DNA from: Mytilus trossulus
Lineage: Eukaryota > Mollusca > Bivalvia > Mytilida > Mytilidae
DNA: 64,000 nucleotides
Direction: 5' to 3'
NCBI RefSeq assembly: GCF_036588685.1
Contig: NC_086375.1
Location: 52,522,955 to 52,586,954 of the forward strand
Program-made: the position numbers and the translations under genes
Notes under the pieces: model-generated
Database searches by the model: none
Seen by the model: only the letters and a program-made list of their open reading frames with translations
What the model was told of the DNA's origin: nothing
Shown here: piece by piece, positions 12,301 to 22,799 of the stretch
Layout of the letters: every line of letters starts with the position of its first letter
How positions within the stretch are numbered: the stretch's first letter is position 1

Positions 12301-15300
12301 TATATTTCTATTTTGATATTTACGTTACCATTCTCTCATAATTACTTACAAAAATGGTTACTATAATTCCTTCTGATACAAGTAGTAACTTAAATGAATA
12401 GGATTGTATAATGTGGACAATTAAGTTAAAAAGGACATTGTAGATCTTGAATTTCCAATTTTCACATCTTAGGTCCCCTTTTGGAATATAAGTCATGTCA
12501 GCTATATACATACATTAACATAAGGGTATCTTTAAAATGTCAAGGAAAAGTCTAAAAAGATATCATACTTCATTTATAACATTATATTTTTCATAGAACC
12601 CTTTATAGTTGTTGAAAGAAGTCCCTATATCTCAGTTGCATTTTTTTGTTAACCAATATAAGTTAACGATGGCTACCAAATATGTATTTTTCACTTCTAT
12701 GTATTGATATCAGTTATTTAAAGCTTACTCTCTGGTAATAACAAAATAACAAATGTTTTCATGAGAATATTATTCTTTTTTTGTTTGTAGGTATTGTATG
12801 TATGTCTTGGAACCCCTGCTGGATATGTATCAGCTAGACTATATAAAAGTAAGTAACTTTATGTCTGTTTATCAACATAGAGTGCATAATACTGAGAAAG
12901 GTGTGAGAGGTATAAGTAATGAGTACATCTTGTTCAATTTTTGGTTAGTTAGAAATATATTAACATCACAAAGCAAAATAGAAAACCTCAATGTTTGCAA
13001 AAAAAGGATTTTCATGCATAATCATTTGACATGTTTGAATTAAAAATCATATTTAAAAAAAAACCTAAACTTTGTCCATTACAGTGTTTGGAGGTGAAAA
13101 ATGGAAATCCAATGTTATTCTGACAGCATTCTCATGTTCAGGGTATGTATATAGTTAATATAATGTCAAAGGATGAAAGAAATTTAATTTCGTTTCATAA
13201 ATTATTTTGCACGAATCCTGACAAGCACTTTTCTAGTTTTGAAGATTCATACTTTTGATTCTTTTATTCAAAATATCTCTCTTCAATCTTCAAACATATT
13301 TTATATAAATTTCTAATTTCATCCAGGATTAACATAGTCATCACCTATAGACATGGTAACATTAATATGTTTTTCTTGTTTCAATATACTGTGAAAGTAC
13401 TTTTATTCGTGGGGTACCAATTTTCGTGGTTTTCGTGGAGGACTTTATCCACGAATTTAAATGTCCAACGAAATAAAACAACTATTGTCCAAATCAAGAC
13501 AGATCCCCATCGGAAGGTTTGAATACTGATATAATCTAGAGAATATATTGAATAACGTCAAATCTGAGAATACTTTAATGGCAGTAACAGAACTACAACT
13601 GCATGCAAGATTATACCCATTTAATCTTTAATAACCTAAAATGTACAACTTTTGATCTTTTAATTCTCAAAAAAATATTTTGATCGATAAAAGTCAGATT
13701 TCCGGTATTGATATGCTAGTATGATAAAGTGTTCATTTTATATCCTCACTGTTTTCGTACATATGGGAAATAATAATTTCATGCTGGGCTTGATAAGAAT
13801 TATTTGACAATTCAATTTTGTTTATGGCATTTGTTTATATTACTGTTTTCTTAAGGTGACATGTTTATGGCCTCATTTACACCTTTGATGGTCTTTAGTC
13901 TATTGATCACTTTATCATGGGTTAATTAGTGTTATCACTACGATTTACACGGTCAATTTTTACTTTGCAATTTCCTTCAATACAGACTATTTGTAACATT
14001 CTTTGATAAATTTTCAATTTTCTTTTTTAAGAAAACTAAAATCCACGAATTTAAAAACCCACGAACATGTAAATATTGCTGAAACAACGAAAATTGATAC
14101 CCACCATTTAAAGTACTTGCACAGTATGTGGAAGCCAAATGATTGATACAAGCTGTTGAGAGAAACCGAAAATGGCTAATTGTAGATCAATCTTGTCAAA
14201 ATAAATATAATTATTTTTAATGTAATGGTATGTTTCATGTCTAGAAACCAACGAAAATAGGTCATTTAAAATCTATTGCTGTGAAAATATCTTCTTGTTA
14301 CTTCAGAGTCTTTTTGTTGTTTCAATGAGGAATTTTTTGTATGTATTATTTTAGTATTGTATTTGGAGTGTTTTTCTTGTTGAACTTGGTACTCTGGGCC
14401 AAAGGAAGTAGTGCAGCGATACCATTTAGTACACTGATAGCTTTGTTAGCATTATGGTTTGGTATTTCTGTACCTCTCGTATTTATTGGTGCATACTTTG
14501 GATATAAGAAGAGGGTAAGTGTATATAGAAAAGAAAGATAAGAAGATGTGGTATGATTACCAATGAGGCAACTAGTCATCAAAGTTGAATTGAAATTGAA
14601 ATTATGAAAAACTGCAAATTAACAGCCTGATTTATAACAAAACAATAAAAGAAAAACAACTATGACACTTGAACCAAAGACAACCACTAAACTACAGGCT
14701 CCTGGCTTGTGGCAGGCACAAAGAATGTGGCAGGGTTAAACATGTCTGTGAGCTCGTAATCCTCCCCTAACCTGGAACAGTGGTATAACAGTACAACATA
14801 AGAACGAACTATAAAACACAGTTAAAAAGGGCTTAACTCATCAGATGGATACAAATAGAAATACATCTAACAAAAAGATTGAGTGGATGTGTCCAGGTAC
14901 TTATAATACTACTTATACATCCCAAAAATTTACAATTTTGATTCTTTTAAATTCCTATGATATACAATTGGTTTGAAGCAGCTTAGAATAGCTTTTAAAT
15001 TGTAATAAAATATTTTTCTTTATTCAATACCTTTCACAATTGTAAGGAAGTTTTGTCCAGCAATATGGTAAATAAAATTGAACAATACACTGTCTAAGTC
15101 GCATGCTAACGTATAGCGGATAATTTTCGTGGCGTGTAAATTTTCCATTATTTTTGCGAATAGGACATAATCGCCAAAATAAATTCCACCAATTTAAAAG
15201 TGCACATGCAAAGGTATTGATATCAGTTTTGAATCCACAATAATAATTTGTATACCTTTAGTCAATGAAAATCGTGAAATTTTACACCTGCGAAAAAAAT

Positions 15301-17694
15301 TAACCGCTGTACAATATTATATAGAAATAAAAAGGCTGAAAATAAAACCCCTATAATTTGATAATGAAAGCACAATACTTGTTTACATGTTTGCTGTTTT
15401 GATGATAAAGCCCTTTATTTGAAAATAATAAACATTTGTGTTTTTAGCAAATAATAATGATTTACTGAGATCTAATGATACAAGTCTTTATGACTTGGTA
15501 AACCAGTGTAACTAATTTCTTGTATTAATCCTTTTCGCAGCAAATGGCAGTTAGATATTATGTTGGTTTTTTTTCCATTCAGGCAATTGAGCATCCAGTG
15601 AGAACAAACCAGATCCCCAGACAAATCCCAGATCAATCTATGTACACCAGACCTATTCCAGGAATTATTATGGGAGGTGTTCTACCATTTGGATGTATCT
15701 TTATTCAACTTTTCTTCATTTTAAATAGCATTTGGTAAGTTTCTGTTGTTTTGTTATCATTTCTTAACAATTTAAGTTGTAGAAAATCATATTGAATCAC
15801 AATATCTTTGCTATATGCTTTTATACCTCAAAGGTTTCTTGCATAAGGACAAGACAACGTCCCAAGATGACAATGAAAATAGTTTAGCCACACAAACGAG
15901 GAATGTATTATTTTGTATTGTTCTTCTTCTCAGAATGCTGTAAAAAACATCCACTCACCAAAAATGTTGTTGTCAATTTGGAATCATGATTGTGTCATTT
16001 CTTCGAATACAATACTTTAAAAAAATCATGAAAATGCACTACATACTTAGTACAGCTCTAATAAGACTGCCGACATGCTTAGACATTATTTCTTTTGTAT
16101 ATGTTTTACAAATCCCTTCAGATGTTTGATATTCAAATATTTATATTCCTTTTATATTTTTACAGGTCTCATCAGACTTACTACATGTTTGGATTTTTAT
16201 TCCTTGTATTCACTATACTCATCATTACTTGTTCAGAAGCTACCATTTTACTCTGCTATTTCCATCTGTGTGCAGAGGTAGGTTCACCTTAAATGTTATG
16301 TATAACCAAATCTGAATGAAAGAGGTGTATAGAATATGTTAGTGAGACAGCAACTCCCCATCAGTCATACACACTCAATGTAACAAGGTCTATATCATCC
16401 TTGTTCTAGATCCACTCACTATGACAAACTCAATACCTTATCACAATCGATTAATGATTACTTTTAACAATTTTTTAACCATAACAATTTAATTGGCGGG
16501 GGGGAGAGAAAATGATACCTCCTACCTAGACAGGTAGAAAATAAAACAAAAGTGCTGTGGTTCTTAAGTTGTTATTGAATTTGATGACTTGTCAAGATCA
16601 ATTATTTTGAAGAAAACAAAAAAGAAGATTTAGAAATCAATGTTATAAAACTTTAAATGGTAAAAAGTCTTGTTGAAATTAAAACTACTGAATTTTGATC
16701 CAATATAGAAAAGTAGATATAATGCCTTTAAAATAGATTGCTATTCTAGCTACAACAAGAATAACCATTATTTTATTTATATTTGAATCTGTGATTTTTC
16801 ACATTTGTATTGGCAGTAGTATGCACTTTTGAAAGCTTGACCTCGCTATTTTTAGAAAAGATGCTTGACTCTTTTTTTAATCAAATTGATTCATAGAAAG
16901 ATTTGTAATATGAACTTATTCTATTTTAAGGACTACCATTGGTGGTGGAGATCTTTCCTAACCAGTGGATTTACAGCCATCTATCTATTTATATATTGTA
17001 TACATTACTTGGTGTCTAAGCTGGAAATCCATGGATCTGCTAGTTATTTCCTGTATTTGGGATATACATTTATTATGGTCTTTTTGTTTTTCTTGTTAAC
17101 AGGTAAGTCAAATGTAATATAGTTAGTCTTTTATAAAAAATGAAAACAAAATAATTAGAAGACAGCTACGAAAAAAATACAAGACGAGGAAATTTGTCAT
17201 AAAAATCAGTATATGAATAAGAAATAAACAACTTCAAAACAACAGGAGCAGAGACTTAAATTGAAAAGCTACCAACTGTTGCAGGGCTCTTACCTGACAT
17301 ACCTTTTTTTTCATTGATAGTCTTAATTTCACACATTGCTTTAACTTGACCCAATGATGCTTAACAATTTGTTTATTTAGTATGCATCTGGAATATTTTT
17401 TTGAAATATCTGCCTTCAGGGCAACAACATACATTACCAATCAGTCAGTAAAGAAATGTTTACCGAAATATAAAACTGTAATTTTGTAAATTTGTAATTG
17501 AAAAATGTAAATTTGTATATTTGTAATTGAAAACTGTAATTTTGAATATTTGTAATTGAAAACTGTATATTTGTAATTGTAAATAATTTGTATATTTGTA
17601 ATTGTAAATAATTTGTATATTTGTAGGTTCTATTGGTTTCTTCTCCTGTTTCTGGTTTGTAACAAAGATATACAGTGTTGTGAAAGTGGATTAA
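310..17694 (+). CDS. TM9SF2: Transmembrane 9 superfamily member 2 (nonaspanin), complete, 18 coding exons
   Basis: Nine-pass Golgi/endosomal membrane protein of the nonaspanin family, linked to membrane protein sorting and glycosylation in the late secretory pathway. The spliced CDS is 1971 nt, 656 residues, against 663 in human. The N-terminus is a cleavable signal peptide followed by the family hallmark [13 protein letters not shown] large lumenal domain (to about residue 295) contains [29 protein letters not shown] and [20 protein letters not shown]. The nine membrane segments start in exon 9 ([15 protein letters not shown]) and run to exon 18, with conserved [38 protein letters not shown] and [16 protein letters not shown]. 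The C-terminus KVD fits the KXD/E COPI-binding Golgi-retention signal of the family. ATG 310 is the first ATG giving the signal peptide. All splice phases close without frameshift. Choice of TM9SF2 over TM9SF4 rests on near-continuous similarity to TM9SF2 throughout. Confidence 0.97.
2203..2570. repeat. Inverted repeat in TM9SF2 intron 2
   Basis: The segment starting TTGTTTACAGGTATCCATG (2203-2235, running on through GAAGTCACGGAGGAGT) recurs in reverse complement at about 2530-2570. The right arm carries a small extra AAAT-containing insertion between its two halves. The arms enclose about 295 bp. A 129-codon open frame on the minus strand spans the whole structure but shows no recognisable domain. 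I read it as a small TIR element of unknown class without an assignable target duplication. Confidence 0.5.
4289..4390. repeat. Hairpin MITE-like repeat in TM9SF2 intron 3
   Basis: ACAATATTTCTCCACTC at 4289-4305 recurs exactly in reverse complement at the right end (to 4390). The arms continue imperfectly inward to a centre near AAGCTTGGCAAGCCT. The whole 102 bp can fold into one imperfect hairpin. Confidence 0.6.
5972..7014. mobile_element. Non-autonomous hAT-like transposon in TM9SF2 intron 5
   Basis: Left end CAAGGCTTCCAAAA and right end TTTTGGAAGCCCTG form a 14-bp TIR with one mismatch. The element is flanked by a perfect 8-bp target-site duplication, GTTTGAGA, at 5964-5971 and 7015-7022. 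An 8-bp duplication with C-A-G-type termini is the hAT signature. The 1043 bp hold no transposase frame, only short spurious ORFs, so it must have been moved by another element's transposase. Confidence 0.85.
8325..8890. repeat. Diverged direct repeat pair flanking TM9SF2 exon 9
   Basis: A roughly 120-bp segment with landmarks CAGGTTG, TTTAGTGAAT and CAAAGATCAC occurs at about 8325-8450 in intron 8 and again at about 8752-8890 in intron 9, in the same orientation. The coding exon 8600-8708 lies between. The first copy also holds a short inverted pair (ATATGACATCC / GGATGTCATAT). Confidence 0.55.
9585..9929. repeat. Two-copy tandem duplication, 173/172 bp
   Basis: Copy one runs 9585-9757 and copy two 9758-9929. 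They differ by one T in a CTTTACGG/CTTACGG position. Both start GTTCCTCAAAATTATTTT and end ATTAGCAGAAT. Open frames of 69 and 90 codons across this stretch are by-products of the T-rich strand. Confidence 0.95.
10288..10336 (-). repeat. Poly-C tract joined to a dispersed AGGGAGCTACC repeat end
   Basis: A run of 24 C (10288-10311) is followed by ATAAAAATCAAACGGTAGCT. The reverse complement, GGGAGCTACC then TTTGATTTTTA then a G run, appears again at 23760-23800. The homopolymer is therefore a variable part of a dispersed repeat rather than a chance run. Exact tract length may be an assembly estimate. Confidence 0.8.
13389..14124 (+). mobile_element. MITE family CTGTGAAAGTACTTT, copy A (TM9SF2 intron 13)
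   Basis: Termini CTGTGAAAGTACTTTTATT (left) and AAAGTACTTGCACAG (right) are inverted repeats extending inward through TTCGTGG-rich segments. Both sides are flanked by TA (13387-13388, 14125-14126). The family is shared with 59418-60008. No coding capacity is visible. TA duplication suggests mobilisation by a Tc1/mariner-class transposase. Confidence 0.85.
14541..14930 (-). mobile_element. 5'-truncated retroelement 3' tail (family 1) in TM9SF2 intron 14
   Basis: It begins AGAAGATGTGGTATGATTAC and contains the family landmarks CAGGCTCCTGGCTTG, GGGTTAAACATGT, ACAGTACAACATAAGAACG and GGCTTAACTCATCAGATGG in the same order as 26498-27130 and 29240-29710. By comparison with the last copy, which includes coding sequence on the minus strand, the retroelement sense strand is minus and the AGATGTGG end is its 3' terminus. 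Confidence 0.75.
15114..15309. mobile_element. Short MITE with CAGCGGTTAATTTT-type TIRs (TM9SF2 intron 14)
   Basis: Left end TAGCGGATAATTTT and right end AAAATTAACCGCTG are 12/14 complementary and are flanked by TA on both sides (15112-15113 and 15310-15311). It is 196 bp with no coding potential, an old Tc1/mariner-type MITE. Confidence 0.65.
17470..17626. repeat. AT-rich minisatellite abutting the last TM9SF2 acceptor
   Basis: Repeated units of TTGTAATTG plus AAAACTGTA or TAAATAATTTGTATA, with periods near 20-23 bp, run directly into the splice acceptor of the terminal coding exon (TTTGTAG at 17620-17626). The repeat supplies the sequence in place of a normal pyrimidine tract. Confidence 0.7.
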
Positions 17695-20015
17695 AAATGG
17701 ATATTATACTTACCAGGGGGCTACTATTACTGATAAATGGATGTAAACTAATGGGGAAGCAACCTAAGTTGTTTGATATCATGGGTCAGAATTTGTTATT
17801 TTAAAAGTAGTGATGAAATTACTACAACATGCCATGTACAAAATTGTTTTATTTATGCTTTGTGTTGGTAAGTAGTGGAACATTGTCTCCCCTTTTTCTA
17901 AGGTTGAGATTTTACAAGATAAAGAAACACAACTTTATATTTTCAGTTGTGCCACACTTATACCTACCATTGTTATTTACACAATAAAAACTAAGCATAT
18001 GTGAACTATTTACATGACTGTTATCCTTTGTATGTAGAGAAGCTGCAACCAGTTTTCTTGTAGTGAGTTAACATACAGCAAAATGTGAAGAATAAATGTG
18101 AAGCATGAGTGTCAGCTAATTTCACATTATAACTGTAGATAATGTTACACTGTTCTCATACTCTTTGTTATAAGTCAAGAAAGTGATGTCAGTTGATCTA
18201 TTCATTTCACATGTTTCAAATCAAATCATGATTTGTTTACAAGTTTAATTACTTTTTGCAGTTAGATCATAGAAAATTGAAAAAGTTATGGATTGAAATT
18301 ATTTACTTAAGTTGTCACGGGGCATTCCCAGAAAAAAATAAATTGGAGAATTTGACACATCATGACATTTGAGTCATGTCGGCAGTAGGGGTGAAAACAA
18401 ATACAATTCTGTTAGAAATTAAAATTATGGGTGGTATTGTATAAAGGTATAGTTAATATCTGACATCAATTTCTTGCTCTTTTTATATGTTTATTTTTTT
18501 ATATGAGGTTTCATACATATTTATGATTTTGTTAGTATAGTTATCAATTTTTTGTTAGTGTGTATTTGTTGTAACATTGTTTTTATTTGTCTAAAGGTCC
18601 CTTTTTGTTTCTTGAATAGTCATGTTTTGGCATACATTTGCAATGGAAACTAAACTTATCGAATTAATTGGTTGCATTTGATAGTAAAATGTTCAAATTG
18701 TAAAAAAAAAAACACAAACTGATGATTCAAAAAGAGTGTAACAGACAAGCTATCCAGTTACTGATTTATATACAGAATATAGTCTGACAATTCCAAAAAA
18801 AAATTTGGATTCCCTTAATGATCACTTTAGTAGAGTATGCATTAATAGTTGTATAAAAAATATTCCAGACCATGATGTATTCTTTTTACTTCACTTTGTG
18901 TGTTGTAAATTACTAACGGTAGATAGTCACCTGTAGAATAATTGGTTTAATGTGGTATTTATTAACTCTTTATGTGTATGATCTTGTGCCTTTCATTGAA
19001 CAAATGTCATAGAAAACCATGTGTGAATAAGTTATATTGTAAACCTTTCAGCAGAGTATTTTATCTGATTCTCATAATAAGCCATTCTGTATGATATGCT
19101 TTGTAAGAAAAAAATGAATTGAAATTGTATACAATTAATAATTTATAATATTTTATGCTGATGTTATGGAAGACAAGTATAAAAGTAAAATATAAGTGTA
19201 AAAATGTAAACAATTTATGTAAGGTATTAAAAAAGTTGGCTTTGATCACTGATATATGCAATGGTGTAAATACTCATTTTGTATAAGCACATTTTAAAAT
19301 ATCCATTTAATATATAGAAAATGATTTAAGTAGATTTTAGGAAATGATAATAAAAACAAGACTTATTCTTTAATGAATAACTGGTGTTAGAGTATTTTAA
19401 GTAATTTTCGAATAGCGTTGTGAATGACTTCATTGATTATATGTATAAAGAGCATTCCAGTTGGTTGAAGAACCTATTGTAAGATAAGGAAACTCACTCA
19501 AGGGTTATTCTGTGTCTTCCTTTCTTACCAGAAAAATCCTGCATCAGAGATCGACTTTGATTTTACTTATTAAGTTAATATAGCAAAAAATAAATTGTAT
19601 TTAATTTAAGATGAAAATTATTTAAGAGTCTTTATCAATAGTTGAATGAACTTAAATAATTTTCTTTCATTTAGTCAAAGAACAGTGTTTGATCACAACT
19701 TGTAGACATTTTTCACTTTAATATGAGTTTGAAGCCTGTGGTGAAAAGGGCTGTAGAAACACACAGTGTTATAAACTTTGTCTAGAATTAACTATAACTA
19801 TTTAGGAAATATTGTTTACTATTATTTTACTTACTTATAGATTAATAATCTGTTGTTTAATAAGTTGCACAGTTTTACACAATTTTCTGTTCATAAGGAA
19901 TACTATAACAGTATATGTATATAGTGGGTACATTTTTATGTGATATTTATGACTGTTGGTGTTCTCATGAAGGATAATGCTTAAATTAAATAAAATTATA
20001 TAAATATTGTGTCTT
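17695..20015 (+). other. TM9SF2: TM9SF2 3' UTR and downstream AT-rich flank
   Basis: After the TAA at 17692-17694 about 2.3 kb of AT-rich DNA has no credible ORF. AATAAA signals occur at 17983-17988, 18091-18096 and 19989-19994, the last followed by a T/GT-rich stretch. The mature end cannot be chosen from sequence alone. Nothing else is seen here. Confidence 0.5.
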
Positions 20016-20419
20016 TATAATTTTAGGGGTATAAGGTGAATGTAGGCTCCCTTTTGATTAAATTCTGGTCTCATGTTCAAGAGACATACTTTAAGCAATA
20101 TTTAGATGTACAATTGCATTAGGATATCCTAAAGTTACTTTTTCTACAGGGTAAATTGACTAAACATCCCCATGTAACAACTAAACAAAGGGAAAAGACA
20201 TACAAGATTTTTAAACAAAGTCTTCGTACCAAAAGGACAATAAAAAAAAGATGATTTGTCGATGAGATAATCATTAATCTTGACACAGTATGGTAACACT
20301 TCTATCACCTCTGTCATGTAGCCATTAATCCAAATACCCCACGACATTTACATTGTGAAATACCTAACTAAGATATTATTAGCAAAAGGTCACCTTTCTT
20401 CAGTGTATGGAATGATTTT

Positions 20420-20712
20420 AAGGTGTACATGTCTGACTGGACAGTTTTGTCGGACTTACCTCATTTTCCTGGTAAATAGGTCAATATAAAGTTTTCTGAT
20501 TTGGTACCTTTGGACAAAAAGTCAATTATATTTGATTATTGAATTATTGTAAGGTACATATGTCAGTTTTTGTCTGGCAGGCTGCGTTTTCTGACCTTGA
20601 CATCATTGGTTAATTATGTGATTATTATGAGGTGAAATGTCTTACTGGCAGGATTCATCTGGTCTTTACCTCATTTTCATAGTTTATTGGTCAGTCTTCA
20701 AACTTCTTAATT
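20420..20712. repeat. Tandem dispersed repeat with TCTGGCAGG/ACCTCATTTTC units
   Basis: Three diverged units of roughly 110 bp share landmarks such as GTCTGACTGGACAG / GTCTGGCAGGCTGC / CTTACTGGCAGGATTC followed by ACCTCATTTTC or ACCTTGACATC and then TGGTCA or TGGTTA. Function unknown; it looks like satellite-like filler of a dispersed element. Confidence 0.55.
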
Positions 20713-20713
20713 A

Positions 20714-21900
20714 GGGCCCCGACTAAAAGTCGGGTCGCCCTATAGTGATCAGTCTGTCCGTCCGTCCGTCCGTCAGACCGTAACACTTTAACTTTGTGTC
20801 TGCTCCATATCTAGAAAACCATTATGATTTCATACTTCATACTTTACATGTTTATTAACCACCACCAGAGGGCGTGTCATGATGTATGTACAACTTTCTA
20901 GGTCAAAGGTCAAGGTAAAAAAACTTTGGTTTCAGTTGACAACCCTGTGTCCTGTGGTGATTATCGTGTCCGCTCTATATCTTGAGAACCCTTATGATTT
21001 CAAAGTTTATACTTGACATCCATTTTAACCAACACCAGAGGGTGTGTCAAGATGTATGTACAACTTCCTAGGTCAAAGGTCAAGGTCAAAAACTTTGGTT
21101 TCAGTTGACAACCCCATGTCCTGTGATGAAGATGAGGGTGTGTCAAGATGTATGTACAACTTCCTAGGTCAAAGGTCAAGGTCAAAAACTTTGGTTTCAG
21201 TTGACAACCCCATGTCCTGTGATGAAGATGAGGGTGTGTCAAGATGTATGTACAACTTCCTAGGTCAAAGGTCAAGGTCAAAAACTTTGGTTTCAGTTGA
21301 CAACCCCATGTCCTGTGATGAAGATCGTGTCTGCTACATATCTAGATAACCGTTCTGATTTTATACTTAATACTTAACATGTTTATTAACCAACACCAGA
21401 GGGTGTGTCATGATGTATGTACAACTGCCTAGGTCAAAGATCAAGGTCAAAAACTTTGGTTTCAGTTGACAACCATGTGTCCTGTGGTAAAGATCGTGTC
21501 CGCTCCATATCTGGATAACCTTTATGATTTCAAAGTTTATACTTGACATCCATTTTAACCACCATCAGAGGGCGTGTCATGGTGTATGTACAACTTCCTA
21601 GGTCAAAGGTCAAGGTAAAAAAACCTTTGGTTTTAGTTGGCAACCCTGTGTCCTAAGTTGAAGATTGTGTCCGCTCTATATCTTGGGAACCGTTTTGATT
21701 TTAAATATTATACTTGACATCCATTTTAACCAACACCAGAGGGTGTGTCATGATGTATGTACAACTTCCTAGGTCAAAGGTTTGTCTGTCTGTTGGTCTG
21801 TCCATCGCTTACAATTTTGATTCACACTATTTATTTACCCAACGTTATTGACAGCGGGGCCCACAGAGATGGCTTCCATCTCAATGATATCTAGTTGGAC
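20714..21900 (+). repeat. Composite dispersed repeat with GTCC microsatellite and about 185-bp tandem units
   Basis: It starts at a perfect 7-bp-stem hairpin (CCCGACT AAA AGTCGGG, about 20716-20732), then GTCC repeats (20757-20774). About five tandem units follow, each with CCATATCT...GAACC, a TTTTAACCAACACCAGAGGG block and CTAGGTCAAAGGTCAAGG. The right part ends near a second GTCTGTCTGTTGGTCTGTCC block. No gene is present. Long open frames on both strands (e.g. 21044-21349) arise because one internal subrepeat is 96 bp, a multiple of three. Confidence 0.8.
21038..21325. repeat. Three-copy 96-bp tandem array
   Basis: Copies at 21038-21133, 21134-21229 and 21230-21325 appear identical. Each starts GAGGGTGTGTCAAGATG and ends GTGATGAAGAT. 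Identity among copies, set against clearly diverged outer units, shows a very recent local expansion. Confidence 0.93.
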
Positions 21901-22169
21901 TTGTTACATGTTAGCGTACCCTTGCAACCAAGATAAATGACTTTGACATGTTGTAACTAACAATTTTAGTAATAATGTGTTGTCAATATTTTATACAATT
22001 TATGAAAAGAAGTGAAAATAATCCAAAATCAAAATTCAGACTATGATCTTGTCCTTTTGACTAATATTTTGAATCAAGGACCTCAAAATAAAAGAACCTA
22101 GGTCTCTATCACAGATGGTTTATAAGTTAAAAATGCATATCACTTATATCAAATACATAAGGGGGAATA
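21901..22169. other. Spacer
   Basis: AT-rich sequence with no ORF, motif or recognised repeat. Confidence 0.5.
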
Positions 22170-22560
22170 ATGAAGTCTCTGGATATCTCTGACATTGTAC
22201 CACAAGTATCCATATAACACACGGAAGGCTATTATTTATTTTGGGGTTAATTTTCACGAATATGAAGGAATAAAGGGCCAACAAGAAACATTTCTCTAGT
22301 TTACAGACAATAAATTGTGTTTAAGTGTATGGATCTCTATAAATTTTTACAAGAAGGTTCAATACCACTAAAGGAAGGTTGGGATTGATTTTTGGGGTTA
22401 TGGTTTAGGAATGAGGGGCCCAAAATAATTATTTTTTTGTTTTCAAACAATAACTTATGTTTAAGTGTATATGAATCTCTCTGAAATTAAACCACAAGTT
22501 TCCATAATTAAGGGATGGTTAGTATTGACTTTAGGGGGTAATGGCTCAAAATGTTTCAAA
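22170..22560. repeat. Three diverged tandem units of about 150-160 bp
   Basis: Landmarks ACCACAAGTATCCAT / AATACCACTAAAGGAAGG / ACCACAAGTTTCCAT are each followed by a TTGGGGTTA-like or AGGGGGTAATGG block and then GTTTAAGTGTAT with ATCTCT. Non-coding satellite-like array. Confidence 0.6.
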
Positions 22561-22631
22561 ATAAGGGCAAAAAAGGGGGAAAACTAGGTATTTTTGGTCA
22601 ATGGACAATTAAGACATTTGCAGTTTTAAGC

Positions 22632-22703
22632 AGTGTAAGGGAGGTAATTCTAAAACATTTAACATACAATGTTGGGTATGTTCAGATTTACCTCCCTTAC
22701 ACT
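22632..22703. repeat. Perfect 16-bp inverted repeat
   Basis: AGTGTAAGGGAGGTAA at 22632-22647 and its exact reverse complement at 22688-22703, separated by 40 bp. It could form a stable hairpin or be the TIRs of a 72-bp MITE. Confidence 0.7.
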
Positions 22704-22799
22704 ACTTGTATATTATGTATAAAAAAAATGCCTGGTTTTGGACTTTTTGCCAAAAAAAAGGGGGGGGGGTAGTTGTTTTCAATTTTTTTTCTTCAAATT

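Larger units (their letters stand above)
310..17694 (+). other. TM9SF2: TM9SF2 exon map
   Basis: Coding exons inferred from GT-AG sites, phase continuity and family similarity: 310-441, 1860-1927, 3822-3915, 4621-4748, 5042-5171, 7071-7216, 7509-7617, 7882-7961, 8600-8708, 11516-11648, 12209-12270, 12791-12848, 13085-13142, 14355-14514, 15583-15734, 16166-16277, 16931-17102, 17627-17694. Exon 15 has an upstream in-frame alternative acceptor giving a start at 15541. Introns 1, 4, 6-8, 10-12, 15 and 16 hold nothing I can support beyond AT-rich sequence. Introns 2, 3, 5, 9, 13, 14 and 17 carry the repeats listed separately. Confidence 0.93.

Noticed and set aside
15544..15738. A separate 64-codon gene starting at MAVRYYVG
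   Set aside because: Its second half is TM9SF2 exon 15 ([12 protein letters not shown]...); the first 14 residues are intron or an alternative exon extension.
21000..21549. Repetitive ORFs of 60-101 codons on both strands
   Set aside because: By-product of the 96-bp tandem unit; both strands are open and the reading is that of a dispersed repeat.
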